Source of the DNA: Halopseudomonas laoshanensis
GTDB taxonomy: Bacteria > Pseudomonadota > Gammaproteobacteria > Pseudomonadales > Pseudomonadaceae
NCBI RefSeq assembly: GCF_008365385.1
Contig: NZ_QOVF01000001.1
Location: 868,001-932,000 of the forward strand
Direction of reading: 5' to 3'
Length of the DNA stretch: 64,000 bases
Positions within the stretch are counted from its first letter, which is position 1. Each line of letters begins with the position of its first letter. The translations under genes were made by a program, and so were the position numbers. The notes under the pieces are model-generated. The model was not told where the DNA came from and searched no databases. It saw only the letters and a list, made by a program, of their open reading frames with translations. This document shows, in pieces, positions 55,628-64,000 of the stretch.

Positions 55628-57178
55628 TCAATCCAGCTCGCCATATTGCGCCTGGAACTGATCACGCAGTTCGCGCTTGAGTACTTTGCCAATCGCGCTG
55701 CGCGGCAGCTCATCGGTGAGGATCAGGCGGTTGAGCCGCTGGGTCTTGCCGACCCGTTCGTTGAACCACTCGCAGATGGCCTGCGCATCGGTGTTCGCAC
55801 CCGGCCGTAGTACCGCATAACCCACTGGCGTCTCGCCCCAGCTGCGCGATTGCACACCGATTACGGTGACCTCCTGCAGGTCCGGGTGCTTGCGCAGTTC
55901 CTGCTCCAGGTCACTGGGGTAAATGTTGAAACCGCCGCTAATGATCATATCCTTACGGCGATCCATCAACGTCAGGAAACCTTCTTCGTCAAAGCGGCCA
56001 ACATCGCCCGTGCGAATAAAGCGTTTGCCCTCGGCGTCGTACCATTCAGCCTCGGCGGTTTTTTCCGGCTTGTTCAGATAGCCGGTCATCATCGCGGGAG
56101 AATGCCCGACCACTTCACCGATCTCGCCAGCAGGCAGCTCTACGCCGTCCTCGTCAATCACGCGCATATCGTGGTTTTCCAGCGGCTTGCCAACAGTGGC
56201 AAGCTTGTCCGGAAATTGATGCGCAGCGAGCATGCAGGAACCACCGCCTTCGGTCATACCGTAGAACTCGATAAGCCCGCCCGGCCAACGCTTGAGAATG
56301 TCAGCCTTGAGTTCGGCGTGGAAGGGCGCGCTGGTGCTGAACTTCATGTGGAAGGATGACAAGTCGTACTGATCAAAATCCTCGCGCGCCATGATGCGCT
56401 GATACTGCACCGGCACCAGCATGGTGTGGGTTACTGAGAGCTGCTCCGCGAGTTTCAGATACTTGGCCGCATCGAACTTGGCCATCAACGCCACGGTGCC
56501 GCCCAAGCCCAAGGAGGGTAGGAAGGACACCAGCGTGGTATTGGAATACAGCGGGGTGGAAATCAGCGTGACGCATTCCGGGCCGTAACCGAACACAATG
56601 CCGCGCTGAATATGCGACCAACGCATGCCGTGTGATTGCACGATGCCCTTGGGGTCACCAGTGGTGCCTGAAGAGTAGATGATGTTGAACGGCATCTCCG
56701 GGGTAATCGTCACGGGAGTTGGGGTTGCATCGGCCAGCCACTGGCTAAAGGCATTTTCCGTGCAGCTGTCATCCATGCTCATCAATTTGATCTGATGTTG
56801 CTCTGCGGTTTTGCCCAGCGCTTGGTCCACGGCTTGATCGACGAATACCAGCTTGGCTGCCGAATCCTTGATCATGGTGACCAGGCCCTCGGGGGTGGAG
56901 GAGGGCGCCAGGGGCGCTACCACCATGCCAGCGCGCAGGGCGCCGATATACAGCAAGGCATAGGGGATCGAATTGCTGCCGCAGATGGCGATGCTGTCGC
57001 CGGCTTGGAAACCGTCGCGCTGCAGCGCTGCGGCGACCTGATCGACCTTGCTGTTCAGCGCCGCGTAATCAAGCTGCTGACCATCCTGAATCAGCGCAGG
57101 ATGGCTGCCTCGCGTCTTGGCGTGCAGGGCGATGAGGTCAGGCAATACGCTAAAGGGCGTTTCAAGGGTGATGGTCAT
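55628..57178 (-). CDS. Acyl-CoA synthetase / AMP-forming ligase
   Basis: A 516-residue class I adenylate-forming enzyme: P-loop INIIYSSGTTGDPKG-type motif (FNIIYSSGTTGDPKGI), A5 motif EFYGMTEGG, and the RTGDVGRFDEEGFLTLMDRRKDMIISGGFNIYPSDLE hinge, ending near SAIGKVLKRELR with the catalytic Lys. It activates a carboxylic acid, probably fatty, as acyl-AMP then acyl-CoA. The frame is open further upstream, but ATG 57178 matches the family N-terminus. Proximity to fabAB suggests lipid metabolism. Confidence 0.88.
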   Translation of the reverse strand: MTITLETPFSVLPDLIALHAKTRGSHPALIQDGQQLDYAALNSKVDQVAAALQRDGFQAGDSIAICGSNSIPYALLYIGALRAGMVVAPLAPSSTPEGLVTMIKDSAAKLVFVDQAVDQALGKTAEQHQIKLMSMDDSCTENAFSQWLADATPTPVTITPEMPFNIIYSSGTTGDPKGIVQSHGMRWSHIQRGIVFGYGPECVTLISTPLYSNTTLVSFLPSLGLGGTVALMAKFDAAKYLKLAEQLSVTHTMLVPVQYQRIMAREDFDQYDLSSFHMKFSTSAPFHAELKADILKRWPGGLIEFYGMTEGGGSCMLAAHQFPDKLATVGKPLENHDMRVIDEDGVELPAGEIGEVVGHSPAMMTGYLNKPEKTAEAEWYDAEGKRFIRTGDVGRFDEEGFLTLMDRRKDMIISGGFNIYPSDLEQELRKHPDLQEVTVIGVQSRSWGETPVGYAVLRPGANTDAQAICEWFNERVGKTQRLNRLILTDELPRSAIGKVLKRELRDQFQAQYGELD

Positions 57179-57272
57179 GGTGACAATACTCGCAGACTGT
57201 TGATGACAGCTGCCTAGTATCGCCGCTCGGTGCGGCCTTGCACAGGAGTGAAATAGTGGTGGATCAGCGCGG

Positions 57273-59207
57273 TCAATGATCGGCTTTTTTCGCCTGTATC
57301 TGGTCTTCCACCGCTTTTTGCAATGCCTGGCGCGAGAGCGGTTTGCTGAGGAAACCCTGCATGCCAGCGTCGACACACTGCTGTCGGTCATCGGGCATGG
57401 CGCTGGCCGTCAAAGCGATGCAGCTGATGGGCGCGTGTTGCTGCTTGCGGCAATGCTGTAAATACTGGCGATAGACGCTCAGGCCGTCGATATCAGGTAG
57501 CTGAAGGTCCATCAGGATTACCGAGAAGGCTTGATCGTTCATGGCCAGATGGTTCAGCGCGGCCTGCCCGCTATCCGCGGTGATAACGCGATAACCCAGG
57601 CTGTGCAACATGCCCTCGATGACCATCTGGTTCACCGGGTTGTCCTCCACCAGCAGTATCGGTAACTCTGCGGTCATTGCCGTTGGCGGGACAGCCGTGC
57701 TGGGCGTCTCGGCTAGTGTGTCGGTCAGGGGCAAGGTCATTGTCAGGGTGAAGCATGAGCCCTGGCCTTCAGTGCTTTGCGCTTCCAGGCTACCGCCCAT
57801 TTTCACCGCAAAGGTCCGTGCGATCGAAAGACCGAGTCCGGTGCCGCCGAAGCGTCGGGAGGTGCTGCTGTCCGCTTGCTGAAAGGCCTGAAACATGCTT
57901 TCCAGACGATCGGGTGCGATGCCGATGCCGCTATCGCGAACCTCGCAGCGCAGCCGGATATTGCGTGCATCGGCATCCGCCTGCCAACTTGCGTCGATCT
58001 CGATGCGCCCCTGCTCGGTGAATTTGAGCGCGTTACCGATCAGGTTGACCAGGATCTGCCGGATCCGGGTCGGGTCGCCGATCACCGTGGGCGATGCAGG
58101 ACTACCCTGGGTGTGCGTGATCAGGGAGAGACTCTTCTGCGCGGCGGTGTGCTCGAACACGGTCACCGAATGGTTGATCAGCTCGGGCAGGTTGAAGGCT
58201 ATCTCTTCCAGGTCCAGCACGCCGCGTTCGATACGAGAGAAGTCCAGGATATCGTTGATGACCCTGAGCAGGTGATCGGTAGATTCGCCGGCAATCTGCA
58301 CATACTCGGCCTGCTCATTATTCAGCTCGGTTGTTTCCAGTAGTTGCAACATGCCCAGCACGCCGTTCATGGGTGTGCGCAGCTCGTGGCTCATCATGGC
58401 GAGAAAATCCGATTTTGCCCTGTTGGCGGCCTCGGCCTCTTCCTTTGCGGTATTCATCTGATTCAGCGCTTGCTGCTGCTCAAACGCCGACTGCTGTAAT
58501 GCGCCTGCGAGGGTGTTGATGTTATGCATCAACTTGCCCATTTCGTGCTGCTGATCTTCGGTCAAGCGAGTGTCCAACTGCCCATCCTGCAGCGCCTGAA
58601 CCGCTTGGCTCATGCGTGCCAGCGGACTCGACAGGGCGCTGGCGAGCCGCAGCGCAAGGATCAGCGCGGCCATGATCACCAGCGCTGCAAGAAGCAGGGC
58701 GCCGAGCAGGATTTCATCCTGTCGATCATCGAAGGCTTCGCGGCTCAGACCCACTCGCACCTGCCCGAGATAGCGGGACGCTTCGTCACCTTGCATCGCG
58801 GGGGCGTCCAGCAGGTAGAGCTCATTGCGCAATGGAATGCTTTGGCGCTGGATATCCGCAGCGAAGTATTGCAAAGGGGCGGGCTTAGCTTTTTGGGATT
58901 CGGACTGCAAATCCAGCATCAGCGTGCCGGCTTGGTCATATACCTCTACGCTGCGCACGTGCGGCGTGTCCAGAGTGCCTTTGATCAAGCTTTCGAGGGT
59001 CTTCAGGTTGCCGCTGATCACGCCGTATTCGGCGGTGGGTGCCAGTTGCTTCGCGATCAGCGCGCCGGTGTCCTGTAATTGACGACTGACGTCATCCAGG
59101 CGTGCGCTGACAAAGTAGGCGAAGACCACCAAACCCAGCATCAGTGCGGGGGCCAGGGCGATCAGAATCAGCCGGTTGTGAATACTGCCGGTGTTCCTTG
59201 GGCTCAT
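57273..59207 (-). CDS. Hybrid sensor histidine kinase with receiver domain
   Basis: A 644-residue membrane kinase: TM1 (RLILIALAPALMLGLVVFAYF), periplasmic region of about 130 residues, TM2 (about 165-185), HAMP, HisKA with the phosphorylated His in MMSHELRTPMNGVLGML, HATPase with DSGIGIAPDRL and FGGTGLGLSIARTF, then a receiver domain with phospho-Asp in VILMDLQLPDIDG. No HPt domain follows, so a separate phosphotransfer protein is needed. It overlaps the upstream periplasmic-protein gene by 4 bp, which points to that protein as its input. Confidence 0.9.
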   Translation of the reverse strand: MSPRNTGSIHNRLILIALAPALMLGLVVFAYFVSARLDDVSRQLQDTGALIAKQLAPTAEYGVISGNLKTLESLIKGTLDTPHVRSVEVYDQAGTLMLDLQSESQKAKPAPLQYFAADIQRQSIPLRNELYLLDAPAMQGDEASRYLGQVRVGLSREAFDDRQDEILLGALLLAALVIMAALILALRLASALSSPLARMSQAVQALQDGQLDTRLTEDQQHEMGKLMHNINTLAGALQQSAFEQQQALNQMNTAKEEAEAANRAKSDFLAMMSHELRTPMNGVLGMLQLLETTELNNEQAEYVQIAGESTDHLLRVINDILDFSRIERGVLDLEEIAFNLPELINHSVTVFEHTAAQKSLSLITHTQGSPASPTVIGDPTRIRQILVNLIGNALKFTEQGRIEIDASWQADADARNIRLRCEVRDSGIGIAPDRLESMFQAFQQADSSTSRRFGGTGLGLSIARTFAVKMGGSLEAQSTEGQGSCFTLTMTLPLTDTLAETPSTAVPPTAMTAELPILLVEDNPVNQMVIEGMLHSLGYRVITADSGQAALNHLAMNDQAFSVILMDLQLPDIDGLSVYRQYLQHCRKQQHAPISCIALTASAMPDDRQQCVDAGMQGFLSKPLSRQALQKAVEDQIQAKKADH

Positions 59208-60088
59208 TGGCCCACCTCCTGTTGTCTCAACTGACTGCTCAGAGCATCGTCATCCGGCGGCGGGAAGCCGAGAGAGCGGGCGACCTGAGCGTTACTGAGA
59301 ACGGAAAAATATCGTGGGTAGCTGATCACGCCGCCGCGCCAGGGCGCATCGAGTAAATCATCGACGCTCTGCGCCATCTGCTCAGGTGTGCTGTAGGTGG
59401 TGCTCAGGCTGCCGGCATTGATAAACGGGGCGCTTGGGCCGATCAGCACTTTGTTGCGGGTGTAGCTGCTGAGCAAAATGGTCTTCAGATTGTCCGCGTT
59501 GTAGATATTCGGATCGTCCAGGGCAACCAGCACGTCGCTGCGATCAAGCAGATCGATCATCTGCCTGCCAAGTTGCGCCTGTGTGTTGAGAGGCATACTG
59601 ACCAGGTTCAGCCCGAGAGTTGTAGCGGATTGCTCCCATTCGGCCAGTTGTGCTTGATGCTGCGGTGTAAACAGCGCGCCGATATTTTCTATTCTGGGTA
59701 TCAGTAGTTGCGCCAGTCGCAGTTGCCTGGACGGTGCAGGGTTGGCCAGCAATATCTGCACCGACTTTGCCGGGGACGATATCCCAAGATCGCTCAGACT
59801 GCTGCGGCTGATATAGGTACCGATGGTTGGCGTATCAAGCTTCTGGTTGAGCCGCCATTGCAGGCTGCGACTGCCCATGGTTATGAGGCGTGAGGCATCG
59901 GGGGCAGAGCCTGAACTGGCAAGGCTGTGAACCAATACGTCGTCGTAGCGACGCTGTTCGCGCAGACGCTCGACAAACTCTTCTGTCAGGCTACTAGGCT
60001 CGGGAATGACCACCAGCAGGGTATCGGCGCGTGCGACTGCGCAGAACGCCATGCAGCAAACAATCAGCAGCAGGCGAAGGCGATTCAT
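59204..60088 (-). CDS. Periplasmic ABC-type substrate-binding-like protein
   Basis: A 294-residue exported protein (signal MNRLRLLLIVCCMAFCAVARA then DT) of the ABC_sub_bind type: LLVVIPEPSSLTEEFVERL, RIENIGALFTPQHQAQL, LNLVSMPLNTQAQLG, SDVLVALDDPNIYNADNL, ISYPRYFSVL. No ABC permease or ATPase is near; instead it is sandwiched between a TonB receptor and a hybrid kinase, so it probably passes ligand information to the kinase. An ATG at 60127 would add 13 residues ahead of the signal peptide. Confidence 0.82.
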   Translation of the reverse strand: MNRLRLLLIVCCMAFCAVARADTLLVVIPEPSSLTEEFVERLREQRRYDDVLVHSLASSGSAPDASRLITMGSRSLQWRLNQKLDTPTIGTYISRSSLSDLGISSPAKSVQILLANPAPSRQLRLAQLLIPRIENIGALFTPQHQAQLAEWEQSATTLGLNLVSMPLNTQAQLGRQMIDLLDRSDVLVALDDPNIYNADNLKTILLSSYTRNKVLIGPSAPFINAGSLSTTYSTPEQMAQSVDDLLDAPWRGGVISYPRYFSVLSNAQVARSLGFPPPDDDALSSQLRQQEVGQ

Positions 60089-60148
60089 CGCCCAGGTGCC
60101 TTGGTGATTGGTCTGTTCATGCGACATTCCCTGTCTAATGCGCTATCT

Positions 60149-60176
60149 ATCAGCAGCAGCGATCGCTGCTGCTGAT
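60149..60176. repeat. 28-bp perfect palindrome after the TonB receptor gene
   Basis: ATCAGCAGCAGCGA and its exact complement TCGCTGCTGCTGAT, 12 bp past the TonB receptor stop and before the next gene. In mRNA it gives a strong hairpin without a U-run, suited to 3'-end protection or partial attenuation. Confidence 0.75.
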
Positions 60177-60188
60177 TGCTATGGTGCC

Positions 60189-62420
60189 TCAGAAATTGAG
60201 CTCGGCACTAAGATAATAATGGCTGGGGCTATTGAACTGATTTTCCGGCCAGGTCAGGCCCTCGTCATCCAGGCGGTACTGCCAGGTCAATGCCAGGTTG
60301 AGATTGCTTGAGTTGCTTAAATCAAAGCGCTTGGCAATGCGACTGTCAAGCCGTTCGAAGCGACGCTCGTTGAGCATGTCGGCGCCATAGTAGATCAGGC
60401 TGCTTTCAATCTTGCCTGGCCACTGTCGCAACCAGGCCGCAGAACCGCTGTTACGGGCGGTCAGACGCTGGTCGAGCCTGCTGGTGGCAATAAAATCGAC
60501 GTAGGCATAGGTTAGTCGCAGCCGGTCAGAACGGGTTATCGTCCAGTCGATCTGCGTTTCTGCCCCGGTAAAGCGGGAAAAGTTATCGTTGTTTGGCTCG
60601 AAGTTCCAAAGCTGCAAGGGCTGGCTGATCATGTCTTCGATCTCGTCATAAAAGCCTTTTATGTCGATCGACAGACCCAGGTTGTGAAAGTAGCCGTTGT
60701 AGCCAATCTCGTGTGAGCGCATGCGCTCCTGCTTTAAGTTACCCGGTGCCTGCGCCAGTGCGTAGTACTGATCGCTACCAGAAACGGGACCGCTGAGGTT
60801 ATTGGCGGTGTAGGTCCAGTGAGCGTTGTTTTCATACATGTCGGGCGAGCGCACAGCTTCGGAGTAGACCGCGCGCAAGCTGTGAGTGGGATATATGAAG
60901 AAATGCGCTGCCACACGTGGCGAGACCGAAAAGCCGCTGAGTTTGTCGTCTTCTGCCATGGCGCCCGCGTGCAACAGCCAGCGGTGGTGCGGGCGGTACT
61001 CCAGGTTGCCGAACATCTGACCGATGTGGTTGTTCACGCGGCCGCCAAACAGCGTGTCAGATTGAGCTTCGTCATAGCGCAGGCTGCCGCCAAATACGGT
61101 ACGCAGGTTGTCGGCGAGCTGCATGGTGTTCTGTACTTCCACCTCGTAGCGCGTTTCTCGCAGGTTCTCGTTAAGATCCCAGCAGGCAGGCTCGCCGTCA
61201 CGCGCAGCGGCGTGTTCGGCGACAACGGCGTCAACCAGGGGCAAGTACTCTACTGGTAACGCATCCCCTCCAGGGGGGAGGTCATCGCCAATATAAGGAT
61301 GGTCCTCTGGCCTTGTAAGGTATTCGTTACGTAGCTCACGGTCCCCCCAAAAGCCTCTGTTGCGCAGAATATAATTTATTCGCCGCGGGTATACCTCGCC
61401 GATATCCGCCAGCGCCCGCAACGCAGGGGAGAACACCACGGGTGAGTCACAGGCTCGCCACTGGCTGAGGCGCTCCATATGCTGGGCGTAGGTTTTTATT
61501 TCCAGGCGGTGCGTAGGCGAGAGGTCATTTTTCCAATGCAGCTGGGCGAAGTAGTCGCTGGACTCGATGTCAGAATTGGCTTGATGCTCGTTCATCATCC
61601 GATCATATGTAAAGCTATTGTCAGTTGGCTCTGCCAGCACGGTATAGTCGTTGGCGCGCTGATTGGTGCCTTCTTTGGCACCAAATTGCCAGCTCAACGT
61701 CTGGTTGGCGGATAACGTGGTGTCTCCCAACATGTTGAAGGCGTTCAGACGCCTGCCATCGCGAAAGTCGTTGCCATCTTCATCGATATCGAAGCCGGTA
61801 TCTTCCTTACCAAATACGCTGAGCCGAGCCAGGCTGTTGCCAAACTCGAGGCCTTGGCTTGCATACAGGTCCTTGACGCCACGGTTACCTTGAGTGACCT
61901 TCAAGCGCGTGCCTTGAGCCAGTTCTGGCCGGGTGGAAATGATATTGATCACGCCCATCAAGGCATTGGCGCCATAGGTCGCGGTATTCGGGCCACGGAA
62001 AACTTCAATGCGCTCGATATCTTCAATCGCCAACGGAATGTCCGTCCAGTCAACGGTGGCTAGCCCGGGGCGATATACCGAGCGGCCATCGACCAGCACC
62101 TGCATGCGGCGCGCTTCAGTGGTGTTGGTGCCGTGGTAGTTGACGTTGCCGCGATGACCGTACAGATAGCCGACCATCATGCCGGGCACGAGACGGAGTA
62201 TCTCCGGGATATCCCGGGCCCCTGTGGCGCGAATCAAATCACGATCAAGAACTGTCATGCTGCCGGGCACCTCAGCCGGCGATTGCTTCAGTCGCGTAGC
62301 GCTGAGTACCGAGGGCAGTTCGGAGTCGCCTGAACTCAGGCCGTCCACGGCAAAGGCAGGCATGCTGGCAACCAGGCACAGCAGTGGAAAAAAGGGATAT
62401 CTCAACGGTGATGCCATCAT
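60189..62420 (-). CDS. TonB-dependent outer-membrane receptor
   Basis: A 743-residue receptor: signal peptide to about residue 24, plug domain (PSVLSATRLKQSPAEVPGSMTVLDRDLIRATGARDIPEILRLVPGMMV to ANALMGVINIIST), then a 22-strand barrel ending in the aromatic SHYYLSAELNF. Imports a scarce ligand using TonB energy. The ligand is not evident; there is no N-terminal FecR-type signalling domain. First gene of a three-gene operon with the periplasmic binding protein and hybrid kinase. Confidence 0.9.
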   Translation of the reverse strand: MMASPLRYPFFPLLCLVASMPAFAVDGLSSGDSELPSVLSATRLKQSPAEVPGSMTVLDRDLIRATGARDIPEILRLVPGMMVGYLYGHRGNVNYHGTNTTEARRMQVLVDGRSVYRPGLATVDWTDIPLAIEDIERIEVFRGPNTATYGANALMGVINIISTRPELAQGTRLKVTQGNRGVKDLYASQGLEFGNSLARLSVFGKEDTGFDIDEDGNDFRDGRRLNAFNMLGDTTLSANQTLSWQFGAKEGTNQRANDYTVLAEPTDNSFTYDRMMNEHQANSDIESSDYFAQLHWKNDLSPTHRLEIKTYAQHMERLSQWRACDSPVVFSPALRALADIGEVYPRRINYILRNRGFWGDRELRNEYLTRPEDHPYIGDDLPPGGDALPVEYLPLVDAVVAEHAAARDGEPACWDLNENLRETRYEVEVQNTMQLADNLRTVFGGSLRYDEAQSDTLFGGRVNNHIGQMFGNLEYRPHHRWLLHAGAMAEDDKLSGFSVSPRVAAHFFIYPTHSLRAVYSEAVRSPDMYENNAHWTYTANNLSGPVSGSDQYYALAQAPGNLKQERMRSHEIGYNGYFHNLGLSIDIKGFYDEIEDMISQPLQLWNFEPNNDNFSRFTGAETQIDWTITRSDRLRLTYAYVDFIATSRLDQRLTARNSGSAAWLRQWPGKIESSLIYYGADMLNERRFERLDSRIAKRFDLSNSSNLNLALTWQYRLDDEGLTWPENQFNSPSHYYLSAELNF

Positions 62421-62566
62421 TTTGCAACCATGCAGGTTTTTGTCAGCCCATCTTACCCAGAGGCGGCTTTTTTACCACCTTTGACGAACTGATTTATCGG
62501 CAGCGCCCCATTTAGCCTTAGCACGATTTATACTGCGCCCATCAATCACTGTTCCAAGGATCTCAG

Positions 62567-63613
62567 ATGACCGATCACAAGACGCCTGTCTGCATACTGG
62601 GTGGCGGTAGTTTCGGCACGACACTGGCAGGACTGATGGCCGCAGAAGGTGTACCTGTCACCTTGTGGCTGCGGGATGAAAAGGTAGCCGAGGAAATCAA
62701 CCGGCTGCACGAGAATCGTCGCTACATGCCGGGTTTCAAGCTTGATCCGCGGCTGACGGTGAGCACTGATATGCAAACGGCAGTGGCTAATGCCGAGCTG
62801 GTGTTTCTAGCCATCCCCAGCAGCGCTTTTCGCTCGGTGCTCAAGGACATCGGACCGGCTCTGGCCGGCAAGGGCGTGATCAGTACCACCAAGGGTATCG
62901 AGCAGCCGGGCTTCCTGATGATGAGCGACATCGCCGCTGAGGAAGCGCCAGAGGCCCGCGTTGCGGTGCTCTCCGGCCCCAATCTGGCCAAGGAGATGGC
63001 TGCCGGTGAATTGACCGCCACTGTGGTAGCGAGCGATGACCAGGCGCTCTGTTCCGAGGTGCAGGGCGTGCTGGGCAGCAAGCGCTTGCGCGTGTATGCC
63101 AGTCAGGATCGATACGGCGTAGAACTGGGCGGTGCATTGAAAAACGTCTATGCGATCATTTCCGGCATGGCAGCCGCGATGGGTATGGGCGAGAACACCC
63201 GGAGCATGTTGATTACCCGTTCGTTGGCGGAAATGAGTCGCTTCGCCGTGCATATGGGTGCCAATCCGCTGACCTTCCTGGGCTTGGCTGGAGTAGGCGA
63301 TCTGATTGTGACCTGCATGTCACCGCTGTCGCGCAATTACCAGGTGGGATTCGCGCTGGGGCAGGGTAAAACGCTGGAGGAGGCGGTTGCCCAGTTGGGG
63401 CAAGTGGCCGAAGGCGTTAATACGTTGCGGGTATTGCGGCAGAAGTCTGAGGAAGAGGGCGTTTACATGCCGCTGGTAGCGGGCTTGCATGCAATCCTGT
63501 TCGAACAGCAGCCGCTGGCAGCGGTTATCAGTCGCCTGATGAGCGCTGAACAGAAGCACGATGTGGAGTTTGCCGCGTTCATGTCCACTACAGCGGTGCA
63601 GGAGAAACCTTGA
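62567..63613 (+). CDS. gpsA: Glycerol-3-phosphate dehydrogenase [NAD(P)+]
   Basis: A 348-residue cytosolic enzyme making sn-glycerol-3-phosphate from dihydroxyacetone phosphate for phospholipids. Nucleotide loop [37 protein letters not shown], and catalytic Lys in [18 protein letters not shown]. The stop overlaps the next start (TGATG). Confidence 0.95.
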   Translation: MTDHKTPVCILGGGSFGTTLAGLMAAEGVPVTLWLRDEKVAEEINRLHENRRYMPGFKLDPRLTVSTDMQTAVANAELVFLAIPSSAFRSVLKDIGPALAGKGVISTTKGIEQPGFLMMSDIAAEEAPEARVAVLSGPNLAKEMAAGELTATVVASDDQALCSEVQGVLGSKRLRVYASQDRYGVELGGALKNVYAIISGMAAAMGMGENTRSMLITRSLAEMSRFAVHMGANPLTFLGLAGVGDLIVTCMSPLSRNYQVGFALGQGKTLEEAVAQLGQVAEGVNTLRVLRQKSEEEGVYMPLVAGLHAILFEQQPLAAVISRLMSAEQKHDVEFAAFMSTTAVQEKP

Positions 63614-63927
63614 TGAGTAAACTGAATCAATCCGTCGGCTCGGCCGATTTCTGGCTGCGCCTGCTCTATACCTTGCTCTTGGCGCTCGCCTGGCAGGTTA
63701 CGGAGTTGCTGTTGATAGCGGTGGTGATACTCCAGATCGGCTATCGAGTGTTCACTGCGAAGGCTGACCCCAGGCTGGCTGAGTTCGGCAGTAGCCTGTC
63801 GGCTTACGCCGCACAGATCGGACGCTACGTTACCGGCGCGTCGGAGCAGAAACCCTGGCCGTTCATGGAATGGCCAACGGACAATGCCGCGGCACCTGTC
63901 TCCGAAGCGCCCGCCGAGAAAATATGA
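63613..63927 (+). CDS. DUF4389 membrane protein
   Basis: A 104-residue protein with two close hydrophobic segments (FWLRLLYTLLLALAWQVTELLLIAVVILQIGYRVFTA) and a hydrophilic C-terminus, matching DUF4389. ATG 63613 has GGAG 8 nt upstream. It overlaps both gpsA and sixA by a few bases, the conserved gpsA-DUF4389-sixA order of pseudomonads. Function unknown. Confidence 0.87.
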   Translation: MSKLNQSVGSADFWLRLLYTLLLALAWQVTELLLIAVVILQIGYRVFTAKADPRLAEFGSSLSAYAAQIGRYVTGASEQKPWPFMEWPTDNAAAPVSEAPAEKI

Positions 63928-64000
63928 AGATCTGGATTCTGCGTCATGGTCAGGCGCAAGGGTTGGCGCCCAGCGATGAGTTGCGAGCATTGACCGACGA
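63924..64000 (+). CDS. sixA: Phosphohistidine phosphatase SixA, 5' end only
   Basis: Twenty-five codons are visible: start MKIWILRHGQAQG with the histidine-phosphatase RHG motif, then LRALTD. SixA removes phosphate from histidine in phosphorelay proteins. The gene continues beyond the window; the start overlaps the DUF4389 stop (ATGA). Confidence 0.8.
   Translation, partial: MKIWILRHGQAQGLAPSDELRALTD

Overview
The window is about 64 kb of a moderately GC-rich gammaproteobacterial chromosome. Gene content points to the Halopseudomonas (Pseudomonas pertucinogena) lineage: a type IIb PETase-like polyester hydrolase very close to what I recall of PE-H from H. aestusnigri, pseudomonad-type fabA-fabB, rhlE, bfr/bfd and gpsA, and marine stress functions (ectoine hydroxylase, ovothiol synthesis, a Na+-coupled NSS transporter). 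I see no rRNA, tRNA, CRISPR array, phage or insertion sequence, so it reads as ordinary chromosome with several accessory islets.

Layout. 1-8.9 kb: truncated 5'-nucleotidase lipoprotein, a hot-dog protein, pirin, an orphan PAAR protein, then an AT-rich 0.6 kb regulatory stretch leading into the polyester hydrolase; a TetR/DUF2855 divergent pair and two paralogous phosphoribosyltransferases placed head to head. 9-16 kb: DUF1329 protein, RhlE helicase, a lemA-TPM-TPM operon and a membrane chemoreceptor. 16-24 kb: solitary EctD, a membrane-anchored CPAC thioredoxin-fold protein, GNAT, HPF-like protein, LysE exporter, a 2TM potassium channel, an encapsulated-ferritin-type protein with no encapsulin beside it, a META/DUF4377 lipoprotein and bacterioferritin. 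23.5-29 kb: DUF1428, two YCII (DGPF) proteins, an ECF42-type sigma factor, and an alkylation-repair pair (Ada-like AlkA and Ogt). 29-35.5 kb: EamA/LysR pair with a perfect palindromic operator, Fur-boxed bfd, and an RND pump with its adaptor. 35.6-46.3 kb: DUF2789, ovoA-ovoB, ABC exporter, NSS transporter, diguanylate cyclase, ankyrin protein, Bcr/CflA exporter.

The most notable locus is 46.4-51.8 kb on the minus strand. A thioredoxin-fused protein of unknown function overlaps by 4 bp a UGSC-type selenoprotein gene whose in-frame UGA (codon 95) is followed by a hairpin that fits a bacterial SECIS. It is followed by selA and selB, so substrate and decoding machinery lie together. A conventional gene caller splits the selenoprotein into two small ORFs. 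A 29-bp-arm inverted repeat lies between the selenoprotein gene and selA.

52-64 kb: a soluble chemoreceptor with a C-terminal sensor-like region, fabA-fabB with terminator, an acyl-CoA synthetase, a three-gene operon (TonB-dependent receptor, periplasmic substrate-binding protein, hybrid histidine kinase) with a 28-bp palindrome after its first gene, and divergently gpsA-DUF4389-sixA (cut by the window edge).

All functional calls come from reading the sequence and from memory of the families; no alignments or searches were run.
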